Source: Candidatus Synoicihabitans palmerolidicus
GTDB taxonomy: Bacteria > Verrucomicrobiota > Verrucomicrobiia > Opitutales > Opitutaceae
NCBI GenBank assembly: GCA_020809425.1
Contig: JAGGDC010000008.1
Coordinates: forward strand, 1 to 64,000
DNA length: 64,000 nucleotides
Direction of reading: 5' to 3'
Part shown: positions 1-8,962 of the stretch, piece after piece
Numbering within the stretch: the stretch's first letter is position 1
How the letters are laid out: each line of letters starts with the position of its first letter
Notes under the pieces: model-generated
Database searches by the model: none
Seen by the model: only the letters and a program-made list of their open reading frames with translations
Told to the model about the DNA's origin: nothing
Program-made: the position numbers and the translations under genes

Positions 1-1410
1 TGGTCGGCCAGCAGTCGGGCGATGAGCCACAGGTTGTGACCGAGGATGCTCCAGGCTACCGCCAGGTAGCGATTCGTGAAGCCTCTGGCACTCAATCGCT
101 GGCCTTGGCGTTGCTTGATGATGGGGATGCGGGCCTCCGTCGAAGCCCGGCGATGTTGGAGCGCCACGAACTGCGGCTCCTGCATGCGCCGTTGTAGCAG
201 CTGCGGATGGCGGGGGCAAGTGGCGTCATAAATATCGGCTTCGGCCAAGCGTTCGCACAGCCGTTTGGTCGAGAAGCCTCGGTCGGTGCTCGCCGCTTTG
301 ATCGGGGTGCTCAGGTCGAACTGATTCTGGCGCTCGAGGCTCTGGTCGAACTGACGCCATTCGGCCGGAGTCATTCCCTGATACCACTGCCAATCGGTGA
401 TCAACCCCGTCACGTTCTCACTGATCATGAGAGTGTTGCCAAACTCGACCTCGCCAGACGCCTTGCCCCGGACCACGGTCTGCACGTCGGGTTCGTAGAC
501 GCAGAGGATCTTCTCGGCGTTGGGCACTGATCGCGCGCCGATGATGCGTTCGTGGGCCTGTTTGATCGCGACCGGCAGTTGCTCGAGCATGGCGTCGATG
601 CGCGCAATGATGCGGGCGGGTGGCCTGGCGCTCACTGCAGCGGGTCCGGGCGTAGTCGGCGGCGAGGTGGTCGCGGTGGCGGCGGGCGTGCTCGCCGATG
701 GTGCGCAGCAGGCGTTTCATCTGGCGGAGCACGCCCTTGCGGGCCCGCTTCGCATCGCGGCGCCGTCGGCTGTGGGTCATCGCGAGGCACCACCGATTCA
801 TCTGCGTGGCAAAGACTGGCGGCTCGTTCGGCATCCGACCCCGCAACCCCGCTGCACGGAGCAGTTTCACCGCCTTGAGCAGGGGGGGGCGGCTCACGTC
901 GCGAAAGAGCACCCAGTCGACCGGGAAATGGATGTTGGCCTGCAGGCAGGTCGAGTCCACCAGGCACGTATCCATCGGCTGCGTCGCAGCCAGTCCCAGT
1001 TCGCTCGCCCGGTCCGCCTCACCGCACATCTCGATAAAGACTTGGCTCATCCTGCGCACCTGCCAGGCGGTGAAGCATTTGGACGCACGCTCCCGCACGC
1101 TTTCTTTGGGAGACCCCCTTGATGCCGTCGATCTGGCGCGCTCCGCAAAAGTCGGCCAACAGATCGCTGGAGGCGATGCTCCGGGAAAGTTTACGCAAGC
1201 TGATGTTTCCGAGCATCATGCGCAATACCTGCCCCCGCAGCGCCTTGCGCGCGAACTGCTAGGTGTCGCGGCAACCCGGCCACGTCGTCGCCCCGCCAGT
1301 TGATCGCGAAACGCGGCGTAATCTTTGTTGGGTCCGACCGGAGTCAGGTCTGGACGCAGCCAGGTTTGCAGGGCACCTTCCGGGGCGACGGCTTCGGTAG
1401 TATTGTTCAC
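1..1410 (-). pseudogene. Decayed DDE transposase (ISNCY/IS1182-like), 3' end outside the window
   Basis: A transposase reading frame can be followed on the minus strand from a GTG at about 1410 to the window edge, but only by changing frame at about 1220, about 1060-1100 and about 590. The catalytic landmarks are visible: CLVDSTCL (first Asp), TDRGF at about 270 (second Asp) and STEARIP at about 130 (Glu), with KASGEVEFGN between them, typical of ISNCY/IS1182-like DDE enzymes. From about 590 down to 1 the frame is open without a start codon. With three shifts it cannot make active enzyme. It marks the left border of the cluster and suggests past mobility or duplication of the region. The family assignment is from motif memory and is less certain than the DDE transposase call. 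Confidence 0.75.
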
Positions 1411-1954
1411 ACCAAATTATACACGCCGTTTTTGTGCCGAAACCAGGAAATCCTCCCGATTTCGGTGTATTTATTTTTACGCTACCTCCTCATTGACAAC
1501 CTCTTGAGCTTGTGGGACACGCTCTAAATATTGAGTTGCAGACATCGAACGGGAGAGGTGGTCGGTGTCTTTGGTCAGGTGGTGGTGGATGCGACCGCTT
1601 TGGCTTTCGCAGGTGCCGCGATTCTAAGGCCTGCGGGGGACCGCCGACGAAGACTTGGAGGTTACTACGGAGGGTCTTGTACTGGGACATTTCCATACCC
1701 GGATCGTAAGTGAGAAGATCTTGCGCTATCGGGATGGCGCACAAACGGCGGGTGAAAAGCTTCACGCACGGGGCGTGTTTAGGGGCTAGATCGCAAAAGA
1801 TCGGGTGACGGGACGCGCTCTCCGCCAGCACGCCGAGAGCTGAGCGGTTGCCCGCGCCCAAGATCAGTTCGCTTCTGCTTCAGCGAGCCCACGAGCTCAA
1901 ACTCACCCATAGGTAAACGTGCCTCGGCGGCACTCGTTCACGTTTCTTATATCT
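1411..1954. other. Intergenic region with no convincing gene
   Basis: No supported gene lies between the broken transposase and the carbamoyltransferase. An imperfect inverted repeat (CCGAAA at 1437-1442, TTTCGG at 1460-1465) lies just upstream of the transposase start and could be part of an element end. A TATAAT on the minus strand (1421-1416) lies only 5 nt from the transposase GTG. A 123-codon open frame on the minus strand (1490-1861) has a fairly protein-like centre (about 1650-1800) but a Pro/Arg/His-rich end; it may be a remnant of an older gene. I do not recognise it. Confidence 0.5.
1919..1933 (-). terminator. Possible weak hairpin after the carbamoyltransferase
   Basis: GTGCC/GGCAC forms a 5-bp stem with a 5-nt loop about 22 nt downstream of the carbamoyltransferase stop, the last gene of the left operon. 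No strong U-tract follows, so termination here is only a suggestion. Confidence 0.25.
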
Positions 1955-3691
1955 CTATTTCTCAATCAGGTAGTCGCCCACCACCATCGTATCGAGTCCC
2001 GTGGTGTAGAACACGCCGAGCGCGTCCTCCAGCGAATTAATGATCGGCTTGCCCATGATGTTGAAACTCGTGTTGAGCAGCATCGGCACTCCGGTCAAAT
2101 CATGAAAGGCCGAGATCAGATCATAATATCGTTCGTTCCATTCGCGGCGAACGGATTGCAGACGCCCCGTCATGTTCACATGCACGATCGCCGCCACTTT
2201 CTCCTTCGCCGAATCCTTGAACCGTAGGGTTCGTTCCATATAGGGCGAAACTTGGTAATCCTCAAAGTACTCCGACCCATATTCGTCGAGCACAGACGGT
2301 GCGAAAGGTCTGAACTCTTCGCGAAACTTTACCCGCGCATTAATTTTTCCCTTCATTTCGGCCGGACGTGGATCCGCCAAAATAGACCGATTCCCCAGTG
2401 CCCGTGGTCCGAATTCAGCCCGCCCCTGCACCCAACCCAAAAGTTTGCCTGCAGCCAACAATGCCGCCGCCTCTCGGTGCACCGTCCCGGGCAGGTGTCG
2501 TATCTTCTGGAATCGGCCAAACTCCACCAGATGCTCCATTGAAACGTTCGAAATCGACGCGCCAAGATACGGACTCATCACTTCGCAAGCAGGTCTCAAA
2601 TCAGGATTATCCTGGTAACAAGCCAACAGCGCGGCCCCCAATGCGTTGCCGTCGTCGCCTGGCGCACAAGGTACATGCAGCTGCTTGAATGGGGTCGCCC
2701 CCAGCAACTGGCCGTTGTAGGAGGAATTTAATCCACAGCCTCCCCCAAGTACCAGATTTTCGGACAAACCAAGCGCGTGGAAATTCGTCAATAATGTGGT
2801 CATCGACTCCGCATAAAATGCCTGTGTCGTCGCCGCGAAGCTCGCCATGTCGATAGCTGGTACGCCTGGTTTTCGCCCTCGCCCCTGCAATCGTTTCCTC
2901 CAGCGTTTCAGCTGCGTGGTCGATGGGTATTTAAACTTCAATCCTTCGATACGCCCCAGCTCACGAAACTCGTCCAGCATGGCCGGATCGACTTCTCCGT
3001 AGGGCGCGAGGCCCATCAGTTTCCCCTCCTCCCCGGCCTCACTGCTGAAACCGGCTACGTCGGTACACATTGAATACAGGATACCCAGACTCTCCGGGCC
3101 TTTCATCTGTGCGACCGGCCGCAATCTTCCGTCCGCATACGCATAGTAGGACATCGAACCCGATTCTCCCTGCCCGTCGACCACCACGCAGGCCGCTTCT
3201 TGGAATGGGCTCGTGAAACACGCCGCGGCCGCGTGAACATCATGATGGGGCAAATGCACAAAACGTTGACGCCGATTGCCGAAATCCTTGATCAACACGT
3301 CGGCCAGATGACCGCCCCCTAAGCGTAGGGTGCTATGCTGCAACCAGAGCGCAAAAAACAACTGGTGCTGGTCGACCAGGAAGCGGGTCATTTCCGCGCC
3401 ACGTCGAGCGAGTTTTTCATGGTTGGTAAGTCCAAGCAGGAACTGAAAATCCATGAAACGCGAAAATCCCCGTCCCCATGATTTCGCGATGATGAATTCT
3501 CCCTGCGGATCGCAGTGTTCCCTTAAAACCTGTCGCACAAGTCCGCGCGGGTCAGCCGCACATCCATAAGCTCTCTTTACCTGATAGAAGCGCTCAACGG
3601 CTTCGGCGAAGAGTACCTTGCCCTGTTCGTCGACCACGGCCAACGCCGGGTCGTGAAAGGTTGTGGAAAGTCCGACGTAGTATTTAGCCAT
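1955..3691 (-). CDS. O-carbamoyltransferase (NodU/CmcH/TobZ family)
   Basis: The 578-residue product transfers a carbamoyl group from carbamoyl phosphate, via carbamoyl-AMP, to a hydroxyl. The N-terminal half is a Kae1-like actin-fold domain (starts MAKYYVGLSTTFHDPAL; HHDVHAAAA supplies the metal-binding His pair; VVDGQGESGS). The C-terminal half is the YrdC-like/carbamoyltransferase domain with GRAEFGPRALGNRSI and NTSFNIMGKPI near the end. Length and both signatures fit an intact family member. The open frame extends 30 codons further upstream, but homology begins at the chosen ATG, which overlaps the broken GT25 gene by a few bases. It is the last gene of the left operon. In the palmerolide model it would place the carbamate on the C11 hydroxyl after or during chain assembly. 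Confidence 0.9.
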   Translation of the reverse strand: MAKYYVGLSTTFHDPALAVVDEQGKVLFAEAVERFYQVKRAYGCAADPRGLVRQVLREHCDPQGEFIIAKSWGRGFSRFMDFQFLLGLTNHEKLARRGAEMTRFLVDQHQLFFALWLQHSTLRLGGGHLADVLIKDFGNRRQRFVHLPHHDVHAAAACFTSPFQEAACVVVDGQGESGSMSYYAYADGRLRPVAQMKGPESLGILYSMCTDVAGFSSEAGEEGKLMGLAPYGEVDPAMLDEFRELGRIEGLKFKYPSTTQLKRWRKRLQGRGRKPGVPAIDMASFAATTQAFYAESMTTLLTNFHALGLSENLVLGGGCGLNSSYNGQLLGATPFKQLHVPCAPGDDGNALGAALLACYQDNPDLRPACEVMSPYLGASISNVSMEHLVEFGRFQKIRHLPGTVHREAAALLAAGKLLGWVQGRAEFGPRALGNRSILADPRPAEMKGKINARVKFREEFRPFAPSVLDEYGSEYFEDYQVSPYMERTLRFKDSAKEKVAAIVHVNMTGRLQSVRREWNERYYDLISAFHDLTGVPMLLNTSFNIMGKPIINSLEDALGVFYTTGLDTMVVGDYLIEK

Positions 3692-4567
3692 GGGAAATTG
3701 ATGGGACGGGAAGAGAACTCTCCCGCGAAATGTAGAGTACGATGGTCTCGAACGAACCCGTCGCGCGCGCCGTAGCGACAATCTCGGCGAGCGACGGGGC
3801 AGCTCCGGCGTGTTTCACTCGTTTCAAGCATTTCATGATCACCCGAAAGATTTTGAAGAACGTGACCCCGTTGTGAATTTTGATCTTATCGAGCAACGGG
3901 AAGCCTTTGAAGGCCCGCTTTCCCTTGAAATCAAGCGAGGTGTAAATCATGGCCTGCCCCAACCAGCCCGAGTCGGCCAATTCGCGCTTATCCCACGAAC
4001 CGTCCGAGGTCGACGCGCGTTGGATGGCGGCAAGTGGATTGAGGTGCACAATCGCGTCGTTCCCATTGACGATAGTGTAAAGCGTATCGATGGAACCCCC
4101 GCATAATTTGCGCTCTCACTCAGCAACTTTTTCGCATGCGTCGTGCGCACCAAATCACCATGGGTGGTCATGATATCTCCTCGCAGAAAATGAGGTCCAA
4201 GTCATTCAACCGGTCTAAAAATTAAACCTCCCAGGTGCAGGAAATTACACTCCGGATGCTCATCCCCCAAAGTCAGGATTCGCCGCAGGTGAGTTTCGTG
4301 ATCGGGTTGAAAAAGAATATCATCCTCCATGATGAGCGCATACGGCACATCGTGTTCAACCGCCTTCGAAAGGCAAGCCAGATGGGATTCCCCACACCCG
4401 CGCTCATTGTCAGCTTGTCGATCCGAGCGGAAGAACTCGACCTGAGTCATCCCCACCCGACGCAATTCCGCGCTGACTTCGGACAAGCGGTCTTCGCGCT
4501 CTCGTAGATTAATGCACGTGAGGAGCGGGATATTGCCCCACACGGAGGTGGCTTCAGTGGTTTTCAT
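3684..4567 (-). pseudogene. Disrupted glycosyltransferase family 25 gene
   Basis: The N-terminal part reads as a GT25 (LPS-type) glycosyltransferase: CINLREREDRL, then GCGESHLACL and the acidic IMEDD sugar-nucleotide motif. An in-frame TGA at 4202-4204 stops it after about 120 codons. The same frame then continues with the typical TTHAKKLL segment, and at about 4080 the sense moves to another frame (IDTLYTIVNGND, then VHLNPLAAIQ) running to 3684. Joined, the pieces give a GT25 protein of about 290 residues. One nonsense codon plus one frameshift makes it almost certainly non-functional. It sits between ECH2 and the carbamoyltransferase. An intact version might glycosylate the product or a cell-surface sugar; I cannot say which. 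Confidence 0.8.
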
Positions 4568-4597
4568 CACGGAGGAGGGTTAATTGCGACGAGAAAT

Positions 4598-5368
4598 TCA
4601 TGAGAACCCTATGCGGATACGCTTGGATACTTCGGGTATCGTAAAGGTCACTCCATGCATCTCCAGTTCGCGGCGCACCGCTTCACGGTAAGCTTCGTGG
4701 GTAGTCTCAAGTCGCCGCCGTTTCAGTTGCACCAAAGACTCGCGCGGCGTCTTCGCGAGCGCACGGGCCTGCGCCACCGCGCTTGGCACAACCTCCGTTC
4801 TCTTTCTCACCGGCACGCCTACCCCGCGATCCCGTAGCGATGCACCTCGAATGTTAGCCGCCATGAACAACATTTCCCACCCGATCATATCGCCAAAAAC
4901 TCGAGGCAGGTTGAAGGTGCTCGCCATTCCCGGTGTAAATCCGAAGCCCATGAAGTTTGCGCAATACATGCTCTCCTCGGCCAGAAACATGAAATCCGCA
5001 TGGGCACCAAATGCCAGCCCGCCACCAATGGCGTGCCCCTGCATCGCCGCAATCGTCGGTAACTCACAGTACCGCAACAAATCGAAGAATTTGAAGTCAG
5101 TGTAGCTCATTCGCCCCTCGGATATCGCGATGAGCTGTTCAGCGGTCCCCCCCCCGCAAAAGTAGGAATCGTAGCCGTGCACCACGACCACCCGGGCGTT
5201 CGGATTGGCGACGATTTCAGCAAACCCCTCCAGCAGCCCTCGTCCAATCTCCTGGCTAAACAAATTTCGCGAGGATCTATCCTCCATCGCCACGACCGCC
5301 ACTGCAGGCTCCGCCCAGGTGAGCTTGACGCACCTTTCGACCCCTTCCCCTGATCCCGTCGCGCTCAA
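4598..5368 (-). CDS. ECH2-type crotonase (decarboxylase) of the beta-branching cassette
   Basis: This 256-residue crotonase-fold protein resembles PksI-type ECH2 enzymes, which decarboxylate the ACP-bound 3-methylglutaconyl intermediate to leave a beta-methyl branch. Visible features are the oxyanion-hole region YFCGGGTAEQL, the MQGHAIGGGLAFG segment and FGFTPGMAST. I favour a TTG start at 5368: it overlaps the upstream ECH1 stop as TTGA and has GGGAGG seven bases before it, while a GTG five codons earlier lacks this arrangement. It is closely similar in layout to the ECH domain embedded in the second PKS (51980-52755), so the pathway has both a free-standing and a built-in ECH2-like enzyme. 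The two may serve different branch sites. Confidence 0.85.
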   Translation of the reverse strand: MSATGSGEGVERCVKLTWAEPAVAVVAMEDRSSRNLFSQEIGRGLLEGFAEIVANPNARVVVVHGYDSYFCGGGTAEQLIAISEGRMSYTDFKFFDLLRYCELPTIAAMQGHAIGGGLAFGAHADFMFLAEESMYCANFMGFGFTPGMASTFNLPRVFGDMIGWEMLFMAANIRGASLRDRGVGVPVRKRTEVVPSAVAQARALAKTPRESLVQLKRRRLETTHEAYREAVRRELEMHGVTFTIPEVSKRIRIGFS

Positions 5369-6129
5369 GATGAAACCTCCCACGGGAATCGACCCGCATT
5401 CACAAAATTGGCAATGCCTTCACGCACGGTCGGCTTGTTCAGCAACCGGCCAATTTCAGTAACCGCCGTCTGCTCCATTTCAGGGGTCAACATCCACATC
5501 TTCTGAAAATAGGATTTCAGTTCTACCACCGTTTCGTCCGTCAACCGACCCAGACGCAAAGAGAGCCTCCTGAGCGCCTCATCGAGTTCATCCGTGACTT
5601 CATCCACCAAATGATGGTTCAGCGCTTCCGCGACGCTCAAAGTTCGGGTCGTCATGGTCATGGCGTAAGCTTGTTGAAATCCCACTCGCCGTATCAAGAA
5701 AGGCACCACGCAACACGGGAGAATACCCCACAACGCCTCCGATAGGCTGAAAACACTGCGCGAAGTCGCCAACACCAGGTCGCTCGCGGCCACCAATCCG
5801 ACCCCGCCCGCCATCACTTTTCCGTCTACCACCGCGACGATCGTTTTCGGTGAAGACGCCAGACGTTTCAGAATAGCCATGTAGTCCGCCGCGGCCATCT
5901 GGCTCTCAGATTCACCCGCAATCTCAACGAAATCCATGCCGGTGCAAAATACGCCCGCTCCGCCCCGTAGTAGAATCATTCGACAGGTTGAAATGCGCTC
6001 GGCCTCGTCGAGAGCCGCGTTCAGTTCGCGCAGTAAAGTCGCGTTAATGCTATTGGCGCGCTCCGGTCGGTTAATCGTGATCGAGACGGTAAGCGCCGTC
6101 GATTCGACGAGCAAAGTTTCAAAGCTCAT
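5365..6129 (-). CDS. ECH1-type crotonase (dehydratase) of the beta-branching cassette
   Basis: This 254-residue enoyl-CoA hydratase-family protein corresponds to PksH-type ECH1, which dehydrates the HMG-ACP formed by the HCS. Motifs seen are NRPERANSIN near the N-terminus, RGGAGVFCTGMDF (first oxyanion loop) and VDGKVMAGGVGLVAASD. The open frame starts 13 codons earlier as an ATGA overlap with the HCS stop. I prefer the internal ATG at 6129, where family homology begins and which has GGGGGAGG about ten bases upstream. It lies directly between HCS and ECH2 in the usual cassette order. It could be mistaken for a fatty-acid oxidation enzyme in isolation, but the neighbours make the role clear. 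Confidence 0.85.
   Translation of the reverse strand: MSFETLLVESTALTVSITINRPERANSINATLLRELNAALDEAERISTCRMILLRGGAGVFCTGMDFVEIAGESESQMAAADYMAILKRLASSPKTIVAVVDGKVMAGGVGLVAASDLVLATSRSVFSLSEALWGILPCCVVPFLIRRVGFQQAYAMTMTTRTLSVAEALNHHLVDEVTDELDEALRRLSLRLGRLTDETVVELKSYFQKMWMLTPEMEQTAVTEIGRLLNKPTVREGIANFVNAGRFPWEVSS
5376..5381 (-). promoter_or_regulatory. Shine-Dalgarno site deciding the ECH2 TTG start
   Basis: GGGAGG lies seven bases upstream of TTG (5368-5366), which overlaps the preceding stop as TTGA. This supports translational coupling and a non-ATG start. Confidence 0.55.
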
Positions 6130-6164
6130 CGTCACCGCGCCTCCCCCACCATGCCGAACATTTA

Positions 6165-7397
6165 TCAACTCCAGTCATATTCCCGATGGTAGTTACGCAC
6201 CCCTTTCAACACCAACAAACCACGGCCCGCCAAGGTTTGGTCGTAGAGGTTTCGGTAAGGAGCTAAGTCCACTTCCTGATCCTTCACGCCGAATACCCAG
6301 TCCAACCCGGCATCAAGCAGCTGCTCGTACTCCGGCATGGAAAGTACATACCGATCTGCTAGGGCGGCGGAGAGTGCGGCTCCTTTAAAAGAGGTTCTCG
6401 CGCCGGGTCCTGCCACTCCGCTGTAAAATTCGCCGCAGCACCCCGAGCCGTACGAATAGACTCCAATGCGTCGTGGTTGGAAAAGATCGGCCCCGTCAAT
6501 TAGTCCGCACAACGCGAGATACACCGTAGCAGAATAAATGTTACCGATCTCTGCGCAAAACCGCAGCGATGGCGTGACGCGTCGATCGAAGTCAGCCTCG
6601 GCCTCCGCCGGCGACGTGCCTCTCAATTTGCGAAGGAGCATTCGGTGCGCGCCTTTCACCATACCGGGAAATGGAGTGTGAAAGGCCAGATAATCAAAAG
6701 TCTCGAAGAAATCAGCTCCCTCCACTCTTCGCGCGTATTCCGCAAAACTGTGTTCCAAGCAATCGAGGTAAGCGATGAGCGATAAATCCGAATCACCGGT
6801 CTCGATGTCCGCCGCGGGGCGGCACGTATCCATTACCTCATACCCATGGTAACCATTGGCCCCAAAATCCAATTCGAAAACGTCCGGCTCGTCGCCCACG
6901 ATCATCGCCACCGCACCCGCACCTTGGGAGGGCTCGACGTAGCTACCCCGAATAGTCGCCCGTCCAATATCGGTCCCTATCACCAGAGCCTTTGCCCCCA
7001 GGGAAGCCTGTGAGGCCACAAAACCGACTGCCATTTGTAGCGCCGCAGTCGCGCCGTAACAGGCCTGTTTAATTTCGAACAAGCGGCAGGTGCGCCCAAG
7101 CCCGAGATAGTGGTGCACGTAGGTCGTCATCGACTTGCCAAAATCAATGCCCGATTCCGTGCCCACGATTACCAATTCGATGCGTGCTCGGTCTTCCGCC
7201 GACATGGCCTCGATCAGAGGTTTGGCGGCATTGACCGCCAAAGTCACCGGATCCTCGCAAGGCAGGGCCACGGATTTTCGCACCAGCATGAGATTGTCAA
7301 ACCTACGCATGTCCAGCTCCCGTACCTCAAATAGCATGCGGATGTCGAGCACGGCCCGCGCCCCGTAGAAATTGATCGATTCGATACCAATACGCAT
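6165..7397 (-). CDS. HMG-CoA synthase homologue (HCS) for polyketide beta-branching
   Basis: This 410-residue enzyme adds an acetyl unit, carried on the donor ACP, to the beta-keto group of an ACP-bound polyketide, making an HMG-like branch. Catalytic residues are visible: Glu in VGTESGID (about residue 81), the nucleophilic Cys113 in IKQACYGAT, and His in AFHTPFPGM. Full family length, no interruption. It follows the decarboxylating KS by four bases and precedes ECH1, reproducing the KS-HCS-ECH1-ECH2 order of cassettes such as those for bacillaene or mupirocin. In the palmerolide model it serves the C17 branch made on the KS-ECH-ACP module, and probably further branches made by modules upstream of the window. 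Confidence 0.92.
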   Translation of the reverse strand: MRIGIESINFYGARAVLDIRMLFEVRELDMRRFDNLMLVRKSVALPCEDPVTLAVNAAKPLIEAMSAEDRARIELVIVGTESGIDFGKSMTTYVHHYLGLGRTCRLFEIKQACYGATAALQMAVGFVASQASLGAKALVIGTDIGRATIRGSYVEPSQGAGAVAMIVGDEPDVFELDFGANGYHGYEVMDTCRPAADIETGDSDLSLIAYLDCLEHSFAEYARRVEGADFFETFDYLAFHTPFPGMVKGAHRMLLRKLRGTSPAEAEADFDRRVTPSLRFCAEIGNIYSATVYLALCGLIDGADLFQPRRIGVYSYGSGCCGEFYSGVAGPGARTSFKGAALSAALADRYVLSMPEYEQLLDAGLDWVFGVKDQEVDLAPYRNLYDQTLAGRGLLVLKGVRNYHREYDWS

Positions 7398-7401
7398 TTT
7401 T

Positions 7402-8676
7402 TTAAGGAGCCGAGATCACCAAGCTGCTATTAAAACCGCCGAAACCAAAGCTGTTCGACAGGGCCAGCCGAACCTCCGAACTTTCGGCATCAACGGCAAC
7501 CAGAGAAAGTTGCGCATCGATGGGTTGGACGAGGTTCGGATTACCGTGGAGAAAACCCCCCTCGACCTGTAACAGGCAAGCCAATAGTTCCACCAAACCT
7601 GCACTACTCAAGCCATGACCCAGCAAAGCCTTCGTGGCATTGATTCGCGGCCTCCCCGGCCCTAGGCCAAAAACTTCCCGCAAGGCCTCGCATTCTGCGC
7701 GATCTCCAGCCGGTGATCCCGTTCCATGCGCGTTCACGTAGTCTATCTCTTGAGCCGAAACGCCCGCCGCGGCCAAGGCCGCTCTCATCGCTTGCACCTC
7801 GGCTGCTGCCACCGGTTCGGGGCCATGACGCGCATCCAGCAGTAACGACACTCCGAGAACACGCCCCCGCGCTGAAACGCTCCGCCTCCGGGCCGACTCG
7901 CCCGACTCAAGCACGACGGCGGCGGCCGCTTCACCCCACACGAATCCGTCGTGACCTTTGTCAAACGGCCGGGGTGCCGCCGACGCTTCTCCCGTCAAAG
8001 ATGCGGCCCCTAATATGCCAAACGCTTCCAATTCAACTGGAGACAAGACCGAGGCCGCCCCTACTACCACACAACGCTCCACCACTCCCGCGCGCACCCA
8101 ATGCCAAGCCTGAAACAAGGCCGCATTACCACTCGCTGAGGCAGCTCCGACGGTCATACCCGGCCCCCGCACTCCCAACATCTGGCTGAGACAGCCGACC
8201 TGATTGCTGTCCGAATAGGAAACAGCGAACTTGGGATTCACCCGGCGCTCGCTGGCAGCCAAAGCCCCAAGATTTTCTGCCATGTAATCCTGACTAAGAT
8301 TGCTGCCGGCCACGATAATGCCCGTACCCGCGCCAAGGGCGGGATCCTCCGCATCAAGCCTCGCGTCGCGCCACGCCTCCACCGCCGCAACCGCACCGAG
8401 CCGGGTGGAACGGGTGGCATTGTGCAGCACTTTACGAGCACGCTTCCAGATCCCAGACACGGGCGTCTCAATCTCCTCCAACCAACGGACGTGATCAAAA
8501 TCCTGCACGCGCGCCGCCACCCGCGGACCTCTTGCGGTGATGAGCTCCGGGGGCAGCACCTGAACGCCCCGCTGCCCTTCACGCAGGGCCAAACCCAACT
8601 CCGTCATTGAAGAAGCGATACTGCAGATCACCCCGCCACCCGTGCACACCACTTCGTGTTCTCTCGCTCGTTGCAT
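7402..8676 (-). CDS. Decarboxylating ketosynthase (Ser-type) of the beta-branching cassette
   Basis: This 424-residue free-standing KS lacks the nucleophilic Cys: the active-site segment reads GAASASGN, placing Ser180 where condensing enzymes have Cys, while the two His motifs NAHGTGS and KALLGHGL remain. This is the known state of the cassette KS that decarboxylates malonyl-ACP to acetyl-ACP for HCS. The open frame extends 30 codons into the preceding ACP gene. I chose the ATG just past the ACP stop because homology (HEVVCTGGG) starts there. It lies between the donor ACP and HCS. Confidence 0.88.
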   Translation of the reverse strand: MQRAREHEVVCTGGGVICSIASSMTELGLALREGQRGVQVLPPELITARGPRVAARVQDFDHVRWLEEIETPVSGIWKRARKVLHNATRSTRLGAVAAVEAWRDARLDAEDPALGAGTGIIVAGSNLSQDYMAENLGALAASERRVNPKFAVSYSDSNQVGCLSQMLGVRGPGMTVGAASASGNAALFQAWHWVRAGVVERCVVVGAASVLSPVELEAFGILGAASLTGEASAAPRPFDKGHDGFVWGEAAAAVVLESGESARRRSVSARGRVLGVSLLLDARHGPEPVAAAEVQAMRAALAAAGVSAQEIDYVNAHGTGSPAGDRAECEALREVFGLGPGRPRINATKALLGHGLSSAGLVELLACLLQVEGGFLHGNPNLVQPIDAQLSLVAVDAESSEVRLALSNSFGFGGFNSSLVISAP

Positions 8677-8689
8677 CTTGATGATTCGC

Positions 8690-8962
8690 TCAACGAGAGC
8701 GGTCGCTGGTATGTCGTTTAAAAATCTCCACGAGGTCGGCGAGAGTACTGGCCCCATGTAACTCAACGGTGGGCACGTTCACCTGGAGTGCTTCACTCGC
8801 ATACATGACCACTTCCACCCGGTCGATCGAGTTGGCACCGAGGTCGGTCATGTTGCTTTCCGGTACGATGTCATCGGGGTTAAGGTCGAAGACGACTTCC
8901 AACAAGTTGGCTTTGACGATTTCGAGGATACGTTGGGATTCCGGGTCCATTGGAACATTCAT
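8690..8962 (-). CDS. Free-standing donor acyl carrier protein for beta-branching
   Basis: This 90-residue ACP has Ser45 in LGANSIDRVE as phosphopantetheine site. The GANSIDR form, rather than GxDSx, is characteristic of HCS-cassette donor ACPs such as AcpK. Its start overlaps the trans-ER stop as ATGA, so it is translationally coupled. It would be loaded with malonate by a trans AT, decarboxylated by the adjacent KS and used by HCS. Confidence 0.92.
   Translation of the reverse strand: MNVPMDPESQRILEIVKANLLEVVFDLNPDDIVPESNMTDLGANSIDRVEVVMYASEALQVNVPTVELHGASTLADLVEIFKRHTSDRSR

Noticed and set aside
418..1122. Overlapping open frames on both strands in the transposase
   Set aside because: Only the minus-strand frames carrying the DDE motifs make sense; the rest are shadows.
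1416..1421. TATAAT on the minus strand as a transposase promoter
   Set aside because: Only 5 nt from the GTG start and no matching -35; noted but not supported.
4598..6129. The two crotonases as fatty-acid beta-oxidation enzymes
   Set aside because: They lie directly after HCS, decarboxylating KS and donor ACP in standard beta-branching order.
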